Shown here: piece after piece, positions 56,884 to 64,000 of the stretch
How the letters are laid out: every line of letters starts with the position of its first letter
Numbering within the stretch: the stretch's first letter is position 1
Origin: Polyangium jinanense
Lineage (GTDB): Bacteria; Myxococcota; Polyangia; Polyangiales; Polyangiaceae
Assembly: GCF_028435365.1 (NCBI RefSeq)
Contig: NZ_JAGTJJ010000002.1
Coordinates: 744,001 to 808,000 of the forward strand
Direction of reading: 5' to 3'
DNA: 64,000 nt
The notes under the pieces: model-generated
Databases searched by the model: none
What the model saw: only the letters and a program-made list of their open reading frames with translations
Told to the model about the DNA's origin: nothing
Made by a program: the position numbers and the translations under genes

Positions 56884-59607
56884 ATGCGTTTCTCGCCGGG
56901 GGAGTCCTTCGACCGCTACGTCATCGAGTCGCTCTTGGGCGAAGGTGGCATGGGCGAGGTGTACCGCGCCGAGGACACGCGCCTGCGCCGCAAAATCGCG
57001 CTCAAGGTGCTGCGCCGCGGCGACGAGGCCGACAGCGAGACCTGGGGACGCGCGGTCGCGCGCATGCTGCGCGAGGCGCGCGCGGTCGCGGCGCTCTCGC
57101 ATCCGGGCATCGTCGCCATCTACGACGTCGGCGAGCAAGAGGGCGCTCCGTTCATCGCGATGGAGCTCGTCGAAGGCCGCCCTTTGCGGGCCCTCGTCGG
57201 CGGGGACGAACCCCTCGGCACGCGCCTGCGGATCCTGCTCGAGATCGCGCGGGCCCTCTCGGCCGCGCATCAGGCGGGCCTCGTGCATCGCGACGTCAAA
57301 CCCGAGAACGTCGTCGTGCGCGCCGACGGCGCCGTGAAGGTCCTCGATTTCGGAATCGCCCGCAAGCTCGCGCGCACGAGCGCCGATCCCCTCGGGCCCA
57401 CGGCCGACGGCGCGCTCTCCACGATGACGGCCGAAGGCGCGCTCGTCGGCACCCCGGCGTACATGGCGCCCGAGCAGCTCCGCGGCGAAGAGATCGACGC
57501 GCGCGCCGACCAGTTCGCGTGGGGCGTCGTCGCGTATGAATTGCTCGCAGGCAAGCTCCCGTTTCGCTCGGACAGAGGCGCCGTCAGCCTCATGGCCTCG
57601 ATCCTGAGCGACGAGCCGCCCCGGCTCACCAGTGTGCCCGACGGCGTCTGGCAGATCCTCGCGCGCGCCCTCGCCAAGGAGCCCGAGGACAGGTTCGCCT
57701 CGATGGACGAGGTCGCCCAGAACCTCCACGTATTCGTCACTGCGGAGGACACGCGGACCATCACGAGCCGCCGCAACGTCGTCCTCGTCTCGACCGGCGA
57801 CACCCGCGCGCCCGTCGCCGCCTCGATCCCGCCCGCGAGGCCCGCGCGCAGGCCCTGGGTGATCGCGGCGTCCCTCGTCGCCCTGCTCGCGGCCGGCGGC
57901 GCCACGTTTGCCCTCCGCAAGTCTCCGACCGACGTGCAGACGCCTCCGCCTTCCTCGGCGGCCGCGCCTCCGCAGCCCGCGCCCACGGCCGTCACCGATT
58001 TGCCCATTCCGCCCACGGACAGCGCGGCGGCGCGGCTCGCATTTCGCGAAGGGCTCCAGGCGATCCGAGACGCTACGTGGGACACGGCGATTGCCGCGTT
58101 CGATCGGGCGCGCAAGGCCGATCCGGGCATGGCCGCGGCGCACCTTCGGTATGCGGCGCTCCAGACCTCGTTCGACATCAACGCGTCCCGCGAGGCGTTT
58201 CGCAAGGCGATCGGCCTCCGCGCCGCGCTCGCCGAGCGCGACCAGGCGTTCCTCGAGGCGCTCGAGCCGATGATCCAGAACGATCCCAGCGATTGCGCCA
58301 CGTCGGCCCGGCGGTTCGAGGCCCTCGTGACGAAATGGCCGGGCGACGCGGAGCTCGTCTTCTGGCAGGCGCGCCAGCAGCTCAACGCCACGAAGAGCGG
58401 CGATCCCGAGGGGGTCCTCGCGCTCGCGAACCGTTGCGTCGAGCTCGACCCTCAATATGCCGACTGCTGGCAGACGAAGCAGTTTGCCCTGAAGCCCCTC
58501 GGCCGGAACGAGGAGGCGCTCATCGCGCTCGAAAAATGCATCGAGGTCTCGGCCGGCGCGGTCGATTGCTTGAACGACAAGATCAAGATCGTATCGTCGC
58601 TCGGCCAGTGTGATCTCGCGGCGGAGACGGCGCGGCGGTGGATGGCCAAGGAGCCCTCCTCGCCGAAGCCGCACCTGATGCTCGGCGGCGCGCTCTACGG
58701 CGCGGGAGAGCCCGAGGCGGCCGTCCGCGCCGCGCTCGACCAGGCCGAGCGGCGATTCCGGGCGGCGGGCCTCCTCTGGCAAGCGGAGGATCTCGTGGCC
58801 CGCCGCGCGGCTGCGTTCGGCGAGTTCGCGACCGCGGCCCGCGTCGCCGATTCGATGGCTTCCATGACCCCGCCGCTGCCGCACGAGGAGCTCATCCTGT
58901 ATGGTTTGCGGACGTTTGCGCGGGTCGAGCTCGGCGACATCGAGGGAGCGGCCGCGGTCGCGGACGAGTACCTGGCGAAGAGCGCTCTCCGGGCGTCGTA
59001 CTCCGAGCCCGACGGCGTCGTCGATCCCACCGTGTACATGCATTCGCTCCGGCTCCGCGCCGGCAAGGCGTCGCGCGCCGAATACGAGGCGGCGCGGTCT
59101 TCGTGGCTCGCGAAGCAAGACCTCGGAAGCGCCTTGCGGCGGAAACGGGCCTGGGAGGCGGCGTATGCCTTGCCCGCGTATTCGCCCGAGCTCGCGCGGG
59201 AGGCCCTCGCCAAGGAGGAGGAGCTCGTGCGGCTCCCCTCCGGCGAGCTCGACACCGGAGAAGCCAGCGGGTCCGGGGCGCTCGGTCACGTGCGCCTCCT
59301 CGCCGGCAGGGAAGTCGAAGCGCTTCCCTATCTGGAGAAGGCCACGCGGATCTGCCCCACGCCGGGGAACGCGCTGCGGTACGTCGAGCAGCAGGCGCGC
59401 CTCGGCTTCGCCCGCGAGGCCAAGGGCGACAAACCCGGCGCTTGCAGCGCGTATCGCGGCGTCCTTTCCCGCTGGAGCAATCCGAAGGAATCGGCCACGG
59501 CGCGCGACGTCGAGAAGCGAGCCAAGGGCCTCGGCTGTGGTTTCCTCGCGGAGGGGGGGCTCGCGGGGCCTCGTTCGCCGCGGACATCGAATCCGAACGC
59601 TGGCTGA
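56884..59607 (+). CDS. Transmembrane Ser/Thr kinase with TPR-like sensor region (paralogue 4 of 4)
   Basis: A 907-residue kinase of the same family: FDRYVIESLLGEGGMGEVYR, IALKVLRRGD, LVHRDVKPENVVV, DFGIARK and GTPAYMAPEQL. One membrane span is near 320-345 (WVIAASLVALLAAGGATFAL). The C-terminal part has AARLAFREGLQAIRDATW, FDRARKADPGMA, VELDPQYADCWQT and, at the end, CSAYRGVLSRWS with KRAKGLGC, then an extra 22-residue tail. It follows methyltransferase 2 by 142 nt and precedes a phosphatase by 99 nt. Confidence 0.93.
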   Translation: MRFSPGESFDRYVIESLLGEGGMGEVYRAEDTRLRRKIALKVLRRGDEADSETWGRAVARMLREARAVAALSHPGIVAIYDVGEQEGAPFIAMELVEGRPLRALVGGDEPLGTRLRILLEIARALSAAHQAGLVHRDVKPENVVVRADGAVKVLDFGIARKLARTSADPLGPTADGALSTMTAEGALVGTPAYMAPEQLRGEEIDARADQFAWGVVAYELLAGKLPFRSDRGAVSLMASILSDEPPRLTSVPDGVWQILARALAKEPEDRFASMDEVAQNLHVFVTAEDTRTITSRRNVVLVSTGDTRAPVAASIPPARPARRPWVIAASLVALLAAGGATFALRKSPTDVQTPPPSSAAAPPQPAPTAVTDLPIPPTDSAAARLAFREGLQAIRDATWDTAIAAFDRARKADPGMAAAHLRYAALQTSFDINASREAFRKAIGLRAALAERDQAFLEALEPMIQNDPSDCATSARRFEALVTKWPGDAELVFWQARQQLNATKSGDPEGVLALANRCVELDPQYADCWQTKQFALKPLGRNEEALIALEKCIEVSAGAVDCLNDKIKIVSSLGQCDLAAETARRWMAKEPSSPKPHLMLGGALYGAGEPEAAVRAALDQAERRFRAAGLLWQAEDLVARRAAAFGEFATAARVADSMASMTPPLPHEELILYGLRTFARVELGDIEGAAAVADEYLAKSALRASYSEPDGVVDPTVYMHSLRLRAGKASRAEYEAARSSWLAKQDLGSALRRKRAWEAAYALPAYSPELAREALAKEEELVRLPSGELDTGEASGSGALGHVRLLAGREVEALPYLEKATRICPTPGNALRYVEQQARLGFAREAKGDKPGACSAYRGVLSRWSNPKESATARDVEKRAKGLGCGFLAEGGLAGPRSPRTSNPNAG

Positions 59608-59706
59608 CGTTTGCGCCGCGCTGCGCGGGACGGTGGGCGCGCGCCGGCTTGCCACGTAAGATGCGCCGTCCCTTCGATCTCGTGCCGCCGCCCCTAGAGA
59701 CCGCTC

Positions 59707-61341
59707 ATGACCGCCACCCGAAGAGCCCCCGACGAGCCTACCGCCTTGGACCCCGAGCGCATCCTTCGCGACGCCACGCGGCTCCAGATCGAGCTTGCCA
59801 GGGTCTCGAGCCTCCTGCGCGAGCGCGGCGGCGAGCACGCGCGGGACCTGCCGAACGACATCGACGCCGTGGTCGCACAACTCTCCAAGTTCCGCGCGAG
59901 CCTCGACACGGATCGGCGCGAACAGGAGGGCGCGATGTCGCGCGAGGCGCAGGCCGCGCTCTTCGAGGTTGGCAAGGCGATCACCTCCTCGCTCGATCTG
60001 AAGACCGTGCTGAACCAGTGCATGGACTCCGTGATCGAATTGACGAAGGCCGAGCGTGGGTACCTCGTCCTCGCCGACCAGCAGGGCAACCTCGACGTCC
60101 AGGTCGCGCGGAACCTCGATCAGGACACGATTCGCAGCATGGAGTTTGCGTATTCGAGCTCCGTCGTCGAGGAGGTCCTGCGCAGCGACCGCAGCGTCCT
60201 CACGAGCAATGCGCAGACGGACGAGCGATTCGCGCTCCAGCGCAGCGTGGCGATGTTCCGGCTGACCAGCATCATGGCCGCGCCGCTCCGCATCCGGGGC
60301 AAGGTGATCGGCGTCCTTTACGTGGACAACCGCGCCTTCAGCGGGCAGTTTTCCCAGTCGAAGCTCGATTTGCTGGAGGCGTTCGCGGGGCAGGCCGCGA
60401 TCGCGATCCACAATGCCAAGCTCTTCGGGCAAACGGACGAGGCGCTCAAGCAACGCCTCCTCGAGCTCGAAGGCCTCTACAAGGAGCTCGCCGTGGCCCG
60501 CGAGCGCGCGGAGAATGGCCTCGCGGCCGTCGAGCGCGAGATGCAGATCGGCCGCGTCCTCCAATCCGAGTTCCTCCCGCGCGAGCTGCCCTCGTTGCCC
60601 GGCTGGCAGATCGCCTCGCGCTTTTTGCCGGCACGAAAGCTCTCGGGCGATTTCTACGACGTCTTTCAGCTCGCCTCCGGCGAGGTCGCCGTCGCGATCG
60701 CCGACGTCTGCGACAAGGGCGTCGGCGCCGCGCTCTTCATGTCCCTCGTCCGCGGCCTCCTCCGCGCCTTCGCGCTCCACGCCGCCGATCCGACCGAGGC
60801 CCTCACGGCGATCACCCAGACGAACGATTACCTCGCCGAGAACCATGGCCGCACGGCCATGTTCACGACCCTCTTCTTCGGGCTCCTCGATCCGGAGAGC
60901 GGCGAGCTCTCCTATATCAATTGTGGGCACGACGCGCCGATCATCCTCAGCGCGACAGGCGAGGAGACGCGCCTCGAATCCACGGGCCCTGCGCTCGGCG
61001 CCATTCGCGACGTCGAATTCGAGACCGGCCGCGTGGTCCTTCTCCCGGGCGATTCTCTCGTTGCCTTCACGGATGGCGTGAGCGACGCGCTCGATCCGTC
61101 CGAGTGCCCGTTCAGCGAGGAGGCGTTCCTCTCGATCCTGCGCGGCGGCGCGCCCTCCGTCACGGCCATGCTCGGCGACGTCGTGGCCGCGCTCCGGAAC
61201 CACATCGGCAGCGCCGCGCAGTTCGACGACATCACCCTGCTCGCGCTCCGCCGCAATCCCCCGCGCCGCGAGTTCCCGACGGGCCAGTACCGCGTGATCG
61301 AACCGATTGCGCAGGCCACGGGAAAGCGCAACCGGCGCTGA
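59707..61341 (+). CDS. GAF-domain SpoIIE/PP2C-type protein phosphatase
   Basis: A 544-residue cytoplasmic protein. A helical N-terminus (ERILRDATRLQIELARVSSLL) is followed by a GAF domain (about 80-245, VLNQCMDSVIELTKAERGYLVL to AIHNAKLF), a coiled coil with EMQIGRVLQSEFLP, and a SpoIIE/PP2C-type phosphatase domain (about 300-520) with the metal-binding motifs KLSGDFYDVF, VAIADVCDKGVGAALFM, YINCGHDAP, LVAFTDGVSDA and FDDITLLAL. Enzymes of this class dephosphorylate Ser/Thr of regulatory proteins. Its position next to kinase 4 suggests opposing activities on a shared target (inference). Confidence 0.94.
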   Translation: MTATRRAPDEPTALDPERILRDATRLQIELARVSSLLRERGGEHARDLPNDIDAVVAQLSKFRASLDTDRREQEGAMSREAQAALFEVGKAITSSLDLKTVLNQCMDSVIELTKAERGYLVLADQQGNLDVQVARNLDQDTIRSMEFAYSSSVVEEVLRSDRSVLTSNAQTDERFALQRSVAMFRLTSIMAAPLRIRGKVIGVLYVDNRAFSGQFSQSKLDLLEAFAGQAAIAIHNAKLFGQTDEALKQRLLELEGLYKELAVARERAENGLAAVEREMQIGRVLQSEFLPRELPSLPGWQIASRFLPARKLSGDFYDVFQLASGEVAVAIADVCDKGVGAALFMSLVRGLLRAFALHAADPTEALTAITQTNDYLAENHGRTAMFTTLFFGLLDPESGELSYINCGHDAPIILSATGEETRLESTGPALGAIRDVEFETGRVVLLPGDSLVAFTDGVSDALDPSECPFSEEAFLSILRGGAPSVTAMLGDVVAALRNHIGSAAQFDDITLLALRRNPPRREFPTGQYRVIEPIAQATGKRNRR

Positions 61342-61383
61342 TCCAGCGTTGAAAAACGCGGGCGACACAGGTAGCCTTCGGGC

Positions 61384-62286
61384 GTGTTCGTCGTTGGTGG
61401 GAGACGCCTCTACGGCAAGGTCGAGCAGGTAGGCAGCACCTACATCGCGACGACGTTCGCCTTCCTCCAGTTCTTTCCGCTCTTCCCCGTGCAGTCGCAC
61501 ATCGTCGTCGCCGAGGGCTCGGCCGACACGCACAAGGTCGTGCACATCAAGACGCACTGGAAGAGCGTGGCGACGGGGTATCTCCGCGCGTACGGCATCG
61601 CCGCGAGCCTGATCGCGCTCATCCCGGGCCTCGCCATGGCGGGCACCTCGAAGGTGCCGACGGCGTATGTCGGCGCGGGCCTCGTGGTCGTCTGCGCGGG
61701 CCTGACCACGGCGGCGTTCTCGATGATCGGCCGCCTGAGCCGCGAGGAGAAGGCGCAGCGGCTCGTCTATGCGCGTTTCCTCGGGCACCCCGTGCATCCT
61801 TCGGTGCTCGACGAGGACATGCGCGGGGCAATCGCCCAGAAGCTGCGTGATTTCCTGGAGGAGCGCGCGGCGGCCGCGATGACGGGCGTGAACTACCGCA
61901 AAGGCGGCCCCGTGAAGGCCGGCTATCGCGTGCTCGCGCTCGAGCCGTCGATGCGGGATCGCGAGTATCTCGAAGCGGCGTTCACGCTCGCCTGCATCGA
62001 CGCCTCGCTCTCCGTGGGCCCGATGCGGGCCGACGCGGAGCGTGTGCACGGGGCGCTCTGGAACAAGCTGCTCGCGGAGCACCCGGACGTCCTCGAGGTC
62101 GTGCGGGACGCCGAGATCGTGCAGCGCTCGTGGGTGAGCAGCGTGCTCGGGTTCGTCCCGCTCGTGGCGGCGCTCGGCATCTGCTGCGTGATGCTTCTCC
62201 GCAACGACTCCGTCTTCAAGTGGAAGCCGAGCACGAGCGAGAAGAAGCCCGAATACGGGTTCGTGCCGGAAGAGCTTTTGCGCTGA
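61384..62286 (+). CDS. Hypothetical membrane protein
   Basis: About 300 residues from GTG 61384 (MFVVGGRRLYGKVEQVG); the ribosome-binding site is weak, so the start is uncertain. The N-terminal GKVEQVGSTYIATTFAFLQFFPLFP is distinctive and recurs, as I recall, in myxobacterial membrane proteins of unknown role. Membrane segments are LRAYGIAASLIALIPGLAMA, VGAGLVVVCAGLTTAAFSMI and VSSVLGFVPLVAALGICCVML. A 160-residue soluble region lies between them. I do not recognise a function. Confidence 0.65.
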   Translation: MFVVGGRRLYGKVEQVGSTYIATTFAFLQFFPLFPVQSHIVVAEGSADTHKVVHIKTHWKSVATGYLRAYGIAASLIALIPGLAMAGTSKVPTAYVGAGLVVVCAGLTTAAFSMIGRLSREEKAQRLVYARFLGHPVHPSVLDEDMRGAIAQKLRDFLEERAAAAMTGVNYRKGGPVKAGYRVLALEPSMRDREYLEAAFTLACIDASLSVGPMRADAERVHGALWNKLLAEHPDVLEVVRDAEIVQRSWVSSVLGFVPLVAALGICCVMLLRNDSVFKWKPSTSEKKPEYGFVPEELLR

Positions 62287-62368
62287 GCGCCGCGCCGCAT
62301 GCGCCTTGTGGCGCCGCGGCTCCGCGCGGTACGATCGTGGGCGTTTTCCCAAGGGAGCACCCACGCCC

Positions 62369-63817
62369 ATGCGCTTTCTCCATTTCGCCGCGCCGTTCAC
62401 ATTCGCCGCCTGCCTCGCCGCGTCCGGCTGTAGCGGGGACGCCGCCTCGTCCTCGGGGTCCGGCGCCTCCTCGGCTTCTTCCTCCTCGACCGGCGGCGCG
62501 GGCGGCAGCGGCGGCGTGGGGGGCGGCTCGTCCTCGTCGACCGGCGGCGCGGGCGGCGTCGCTTGCACGGACGAGGTCTGCAACGGCATCGACGACGATT
62601 GCGACGGCGCCATCGACGAAGACGCCTCGTTGTGTTCCGGGCCCGGCGAAATCTGCGCCGCGGGCGCTTGCAAGGCTGATTGTGTTCCTCCCGGGGCAAA
62701 CCCTTGCGCGGAGGGCACCGTCTGCAACGTGAGCGACAAGAACCCCGGCGCTTGCGTCGCGCCCGATTCCGGCTGTGTCGTCACCGGCCCGCTCGTCCCT
62801 TGTGGCGCCTCGACCTGCGGCCCCGGTACCACCTGCGATCCGACCACGAACACCTGCGTCGCGTCCCTGCCTTGCGCCGGCATCGCGTGCATCGGCACGG
62901 TTTGTCACGGCGTCGCTTGCCCCTGCGAGCGCCCCCCGCCCACCTGCACCGGCGCCCCGCTGGCAGAGCTCAATGTCCCGGCCTTCGTGAATGGCCTCGT
63001 CGACATCGACTTCGACCTCGCCTGCAATGCCTGGGGCGTCACCGTTCTCAGCGGACCCGATTACCTGCGCAAGGTGAACACCGCGGGGCAGGTTTCCACG
63101 GTCCAGGGCGTCACGAACCTCAACATGGGCGAGGTCGCCGCGATTCAGGGCCAGAACGGCACGTTCGGCGGCAGCGTCACCGAGGTCGGGCTCACGTACA
63201 ATTGCTGTGCAAACTGTGGTTGTCAGGGCACACCCCAGGGCGTGGCTTTCTACGACCAGGCGACGAATGCCTTGCCGCTCGTCATTCCGAGCGCGAAGAT
63301 CACGACCGGCAGCGGCCCCTTCCAGAGCGGCTACCTCGACACCGGCCCGCAGGGCCTCACCTGGGGCCTCACCAAGAAGCTTTACGTGGGCAACGTCGAT
63401 ACGGACGGCGATTTCCACACGGTCGACCTCGACAGTGGCACGAAGGGCCTCGTCGCCACCCTGCCGGCCCGCGTCTACGCCGCTTCGCCGTACGACGGTA
63501 GCCGCCTGCTCGTTGCGCTCGCCACAAAGGAGATCGTGCTGCTCGACGTGAACACCGGTACGACGACGCCCTTCGCGGCCCTCTCCGCGAACATCACGAG
63601 CCTCGCGCGCGACCCGTTCACCGGCCACGTCTACGTCTCGCTTTTTGGTGGCGAGATCCACGACCTCGATGGATCCGGCAAGGACCTCGGCCTGTTCGCG
63701 AAGGGCGCGAAGAGCGGCCGGATCGCGCTCGCGCGCGACAACTATCTTTACCACGTGAACGCCACGCCCGCCTCCGGCGCCACCATCGAGCGGTTCCCGC
63801 TCCCCGGGACCTATTGA
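62369..63817 (+). CDS. Lipoprotein with low-complexity linker and CNGIDDDCDG motif
   Basis: A 482-residue protein from ATG 62369, lipobox AASGC near residue 20. A Ser/Gly-rich linker (SSTGGAGGSGGVGGGSSSST) comes next, then VCNGIDDDCDGAIDED, the Cys/Asp motif of MopE-like myxobacterial surface proteins, then Cys pairs, and from about 200 a beta-propeller-like half (VNTAGQVSTVQGVTNL, GLTWGLTKKLYVGNVD, AASPYDGSRLLVAL). It is probably surface exposed and may bind metal. Its ligand is not known. The next gene starts 37 nt further on. Confidence 0.85.
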   Translation: MRFLHFAAPFTFAACLAASGCSGDAASSSGSGASSASSSSTGGAGGSGGVGGGSSSSTGGAGGVACTDEVCNGIDDDCDGAIDEDASLCSGPGEICAAGACKADCVPPGANPCAEGTVCNVSDKNPGACVAPDSGCVVTGPLVPCGASTCGPGTTCDPTTNTCVASLPCAGIACIGTVCHGVACPCERPPPTCTGAPLAELNVPAFVNGLVDIDFDLACNAWGVTVLSGPDYLRKVNTAGQVSTVQGVTNLNMGEVAAIQGQNGTFGGSVTEVGLTYNCCANCGCQGTPQGVAFYDQATNALPLVIPSAKITTGSGPFQSGYLDTGPQGLTWGLTKKLYVGNVDTDGDFHTVDLDSGTKGLVATLPARVYAASPYDGSRLLVALATKEIVLLDVNTGTTTPFAALSANITSLARDPFTGHVYVSLFGGEIHDLDGSGKDLGLFAKGAKSGRIALARDNYLYHVNATPASGATIERFPLPGTY

Positions 63818-63819
63818 AG

Positions 63820-63848
63820 TTGACACTTTGCGAGCGTTGCTCTCCAAT
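63820..63848 (+). promoter_or_regulatory. Possible -35 box before the last lipoprotein
   Basis: TTGACA at 63820-63825 is the consensus -35, and TCCAAT (63843-63848) lies 17 nt further on as a weak -10. The ATG at 63855 follows directly, so the leader would be almost absent. Low confidence: only the -35 is good. Confidence 0.25.
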
Positions 63849-63854
63849 ACTCAC

Positions 63855-64000
63855 ATGAGGCGATTCACGCGTGCTTCCTTGTTGTCTCTCGGCCTCGCGA
63901 TTTCGTTCGTGGGGGCTTCCGGTTGTGCGGGTGATGGCGCGAACAGCGGCGCGGGCGCGGCCGGAGGAGGAACCGGGGGGCAAGGTGGCACCGGGGGGCA
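63855..64000 (+). CDS. Lipoprotein, N-terminal fragment (gene continues past the right edge)
   Basis: The first 48 codons are visible. They start MRRFTRASLLSLGLAISFVG and reach a lipobox GASGC near residue 24, followed by a Gly/Ala-rich linker (AGDGANSGAGAAGGGTGGQ). The layout matches the preceding lipoprotein at 62369, which begins with a similar linker. Probably another exported surface protein; nothing more can be said. Confidence 0.7.
   Translation, partial: MRRFTRASLLSLGLAISFVGASGCAGDGANSGAGAAGGGTGGQGGTGG

Noticed and set aside
56719..62898. Open frame of 2059 codons on the minus strand
   Set aside because: It is the antisense of the kinase, phosphatase and membrane-protein genes; its Arg/Glu/Leu-rich, motif-free sequence is typical of shadow frames in GC-rich DNA.

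Overview
The window reads as chromosomal DNA from a large-genome, GC-rich myxobacterium, most likely of the Sorangium/Polyangium lineage (inference). The signs are very high GC, many Ser/Thr kinases with a single membrane span and a long C-terminal repeat region, numerous lipoproteins, an AgmX/GltJ-like zinc-ribbon/GYF protein, and CNGIDDDCDG-type and Gly/Ser-rich surface proteins. I saw no tRNA, rRNA, CRISPR array, insertion sequence or phage gene.

Layout. 1-3686 (minus strand): a translation operon, rpmE - DUF1385 membrane protein - prfA - unknown - HIT protein - lipoprotein (cut by the left edge). 4031-6023: dnaK with a strong terminator. 6035-8930 (minus): a Ser/Thr kinase, a hemerythrin-like protein and a small exported protein. 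9025-16498 (plus): a very large transglutaminase-like protein, a DUF924 protein and a PHP-domain lipoprotein. 16587-22407 (plus): a hybrid histidine kinase whose 5' end is frame-disrupted, then an ECF-type sigma factor overlapping a Ser/Thr kinase. 22394-25552 (minus): three exported or unknown proteins. 25692-36094 (plus): a TPR protein, an Mpo1-like protein, a second transglutaminase-like lipoprotein without the cysteine, murB and a large AAA/TPR protein. 36084-40531 (minus): a DUF4384 lipoprotein, the GltJ-like protein and an exported zinc-ribbon protein. 40683-45015 (plus): an OmpA protein with type-3 repeats, a lipoprotein and a methylmalonyl-CoA mutase-type large subunit.

The most unusual part is 45070-59607. 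It holds two copies of what I interpret as a split borosin RiPP system (peptide backbone alpha-N-methylation). Each copy has a small precursor gene (45193-45420 and 55463-55732) and a stand-alone TP-methylase-fold peptide N-methyltransferase (48549-49346 and 55959-56741). The two precursors align without gaps over about 50 residues of leader but have unrelated C-terminal cores. The two methyltransferases are paralogues and keep the Tyr/Arg/Tyr/Tyr pattern of the borosin enzyme OphMA. Four paralogous transmembrane Ser/Thr kinases are interleaved with them, and a GAF/SpoIIE-type phosphatase follows. A shared 13-nt element lies about 110-123 nt upstream of both precursor starts, and the 737-nt spacer before the second precursor is packed with small palindromes.

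The right end (61384-64000) holds a membrane protein and two lipoproteins, the last cut by the window edge.
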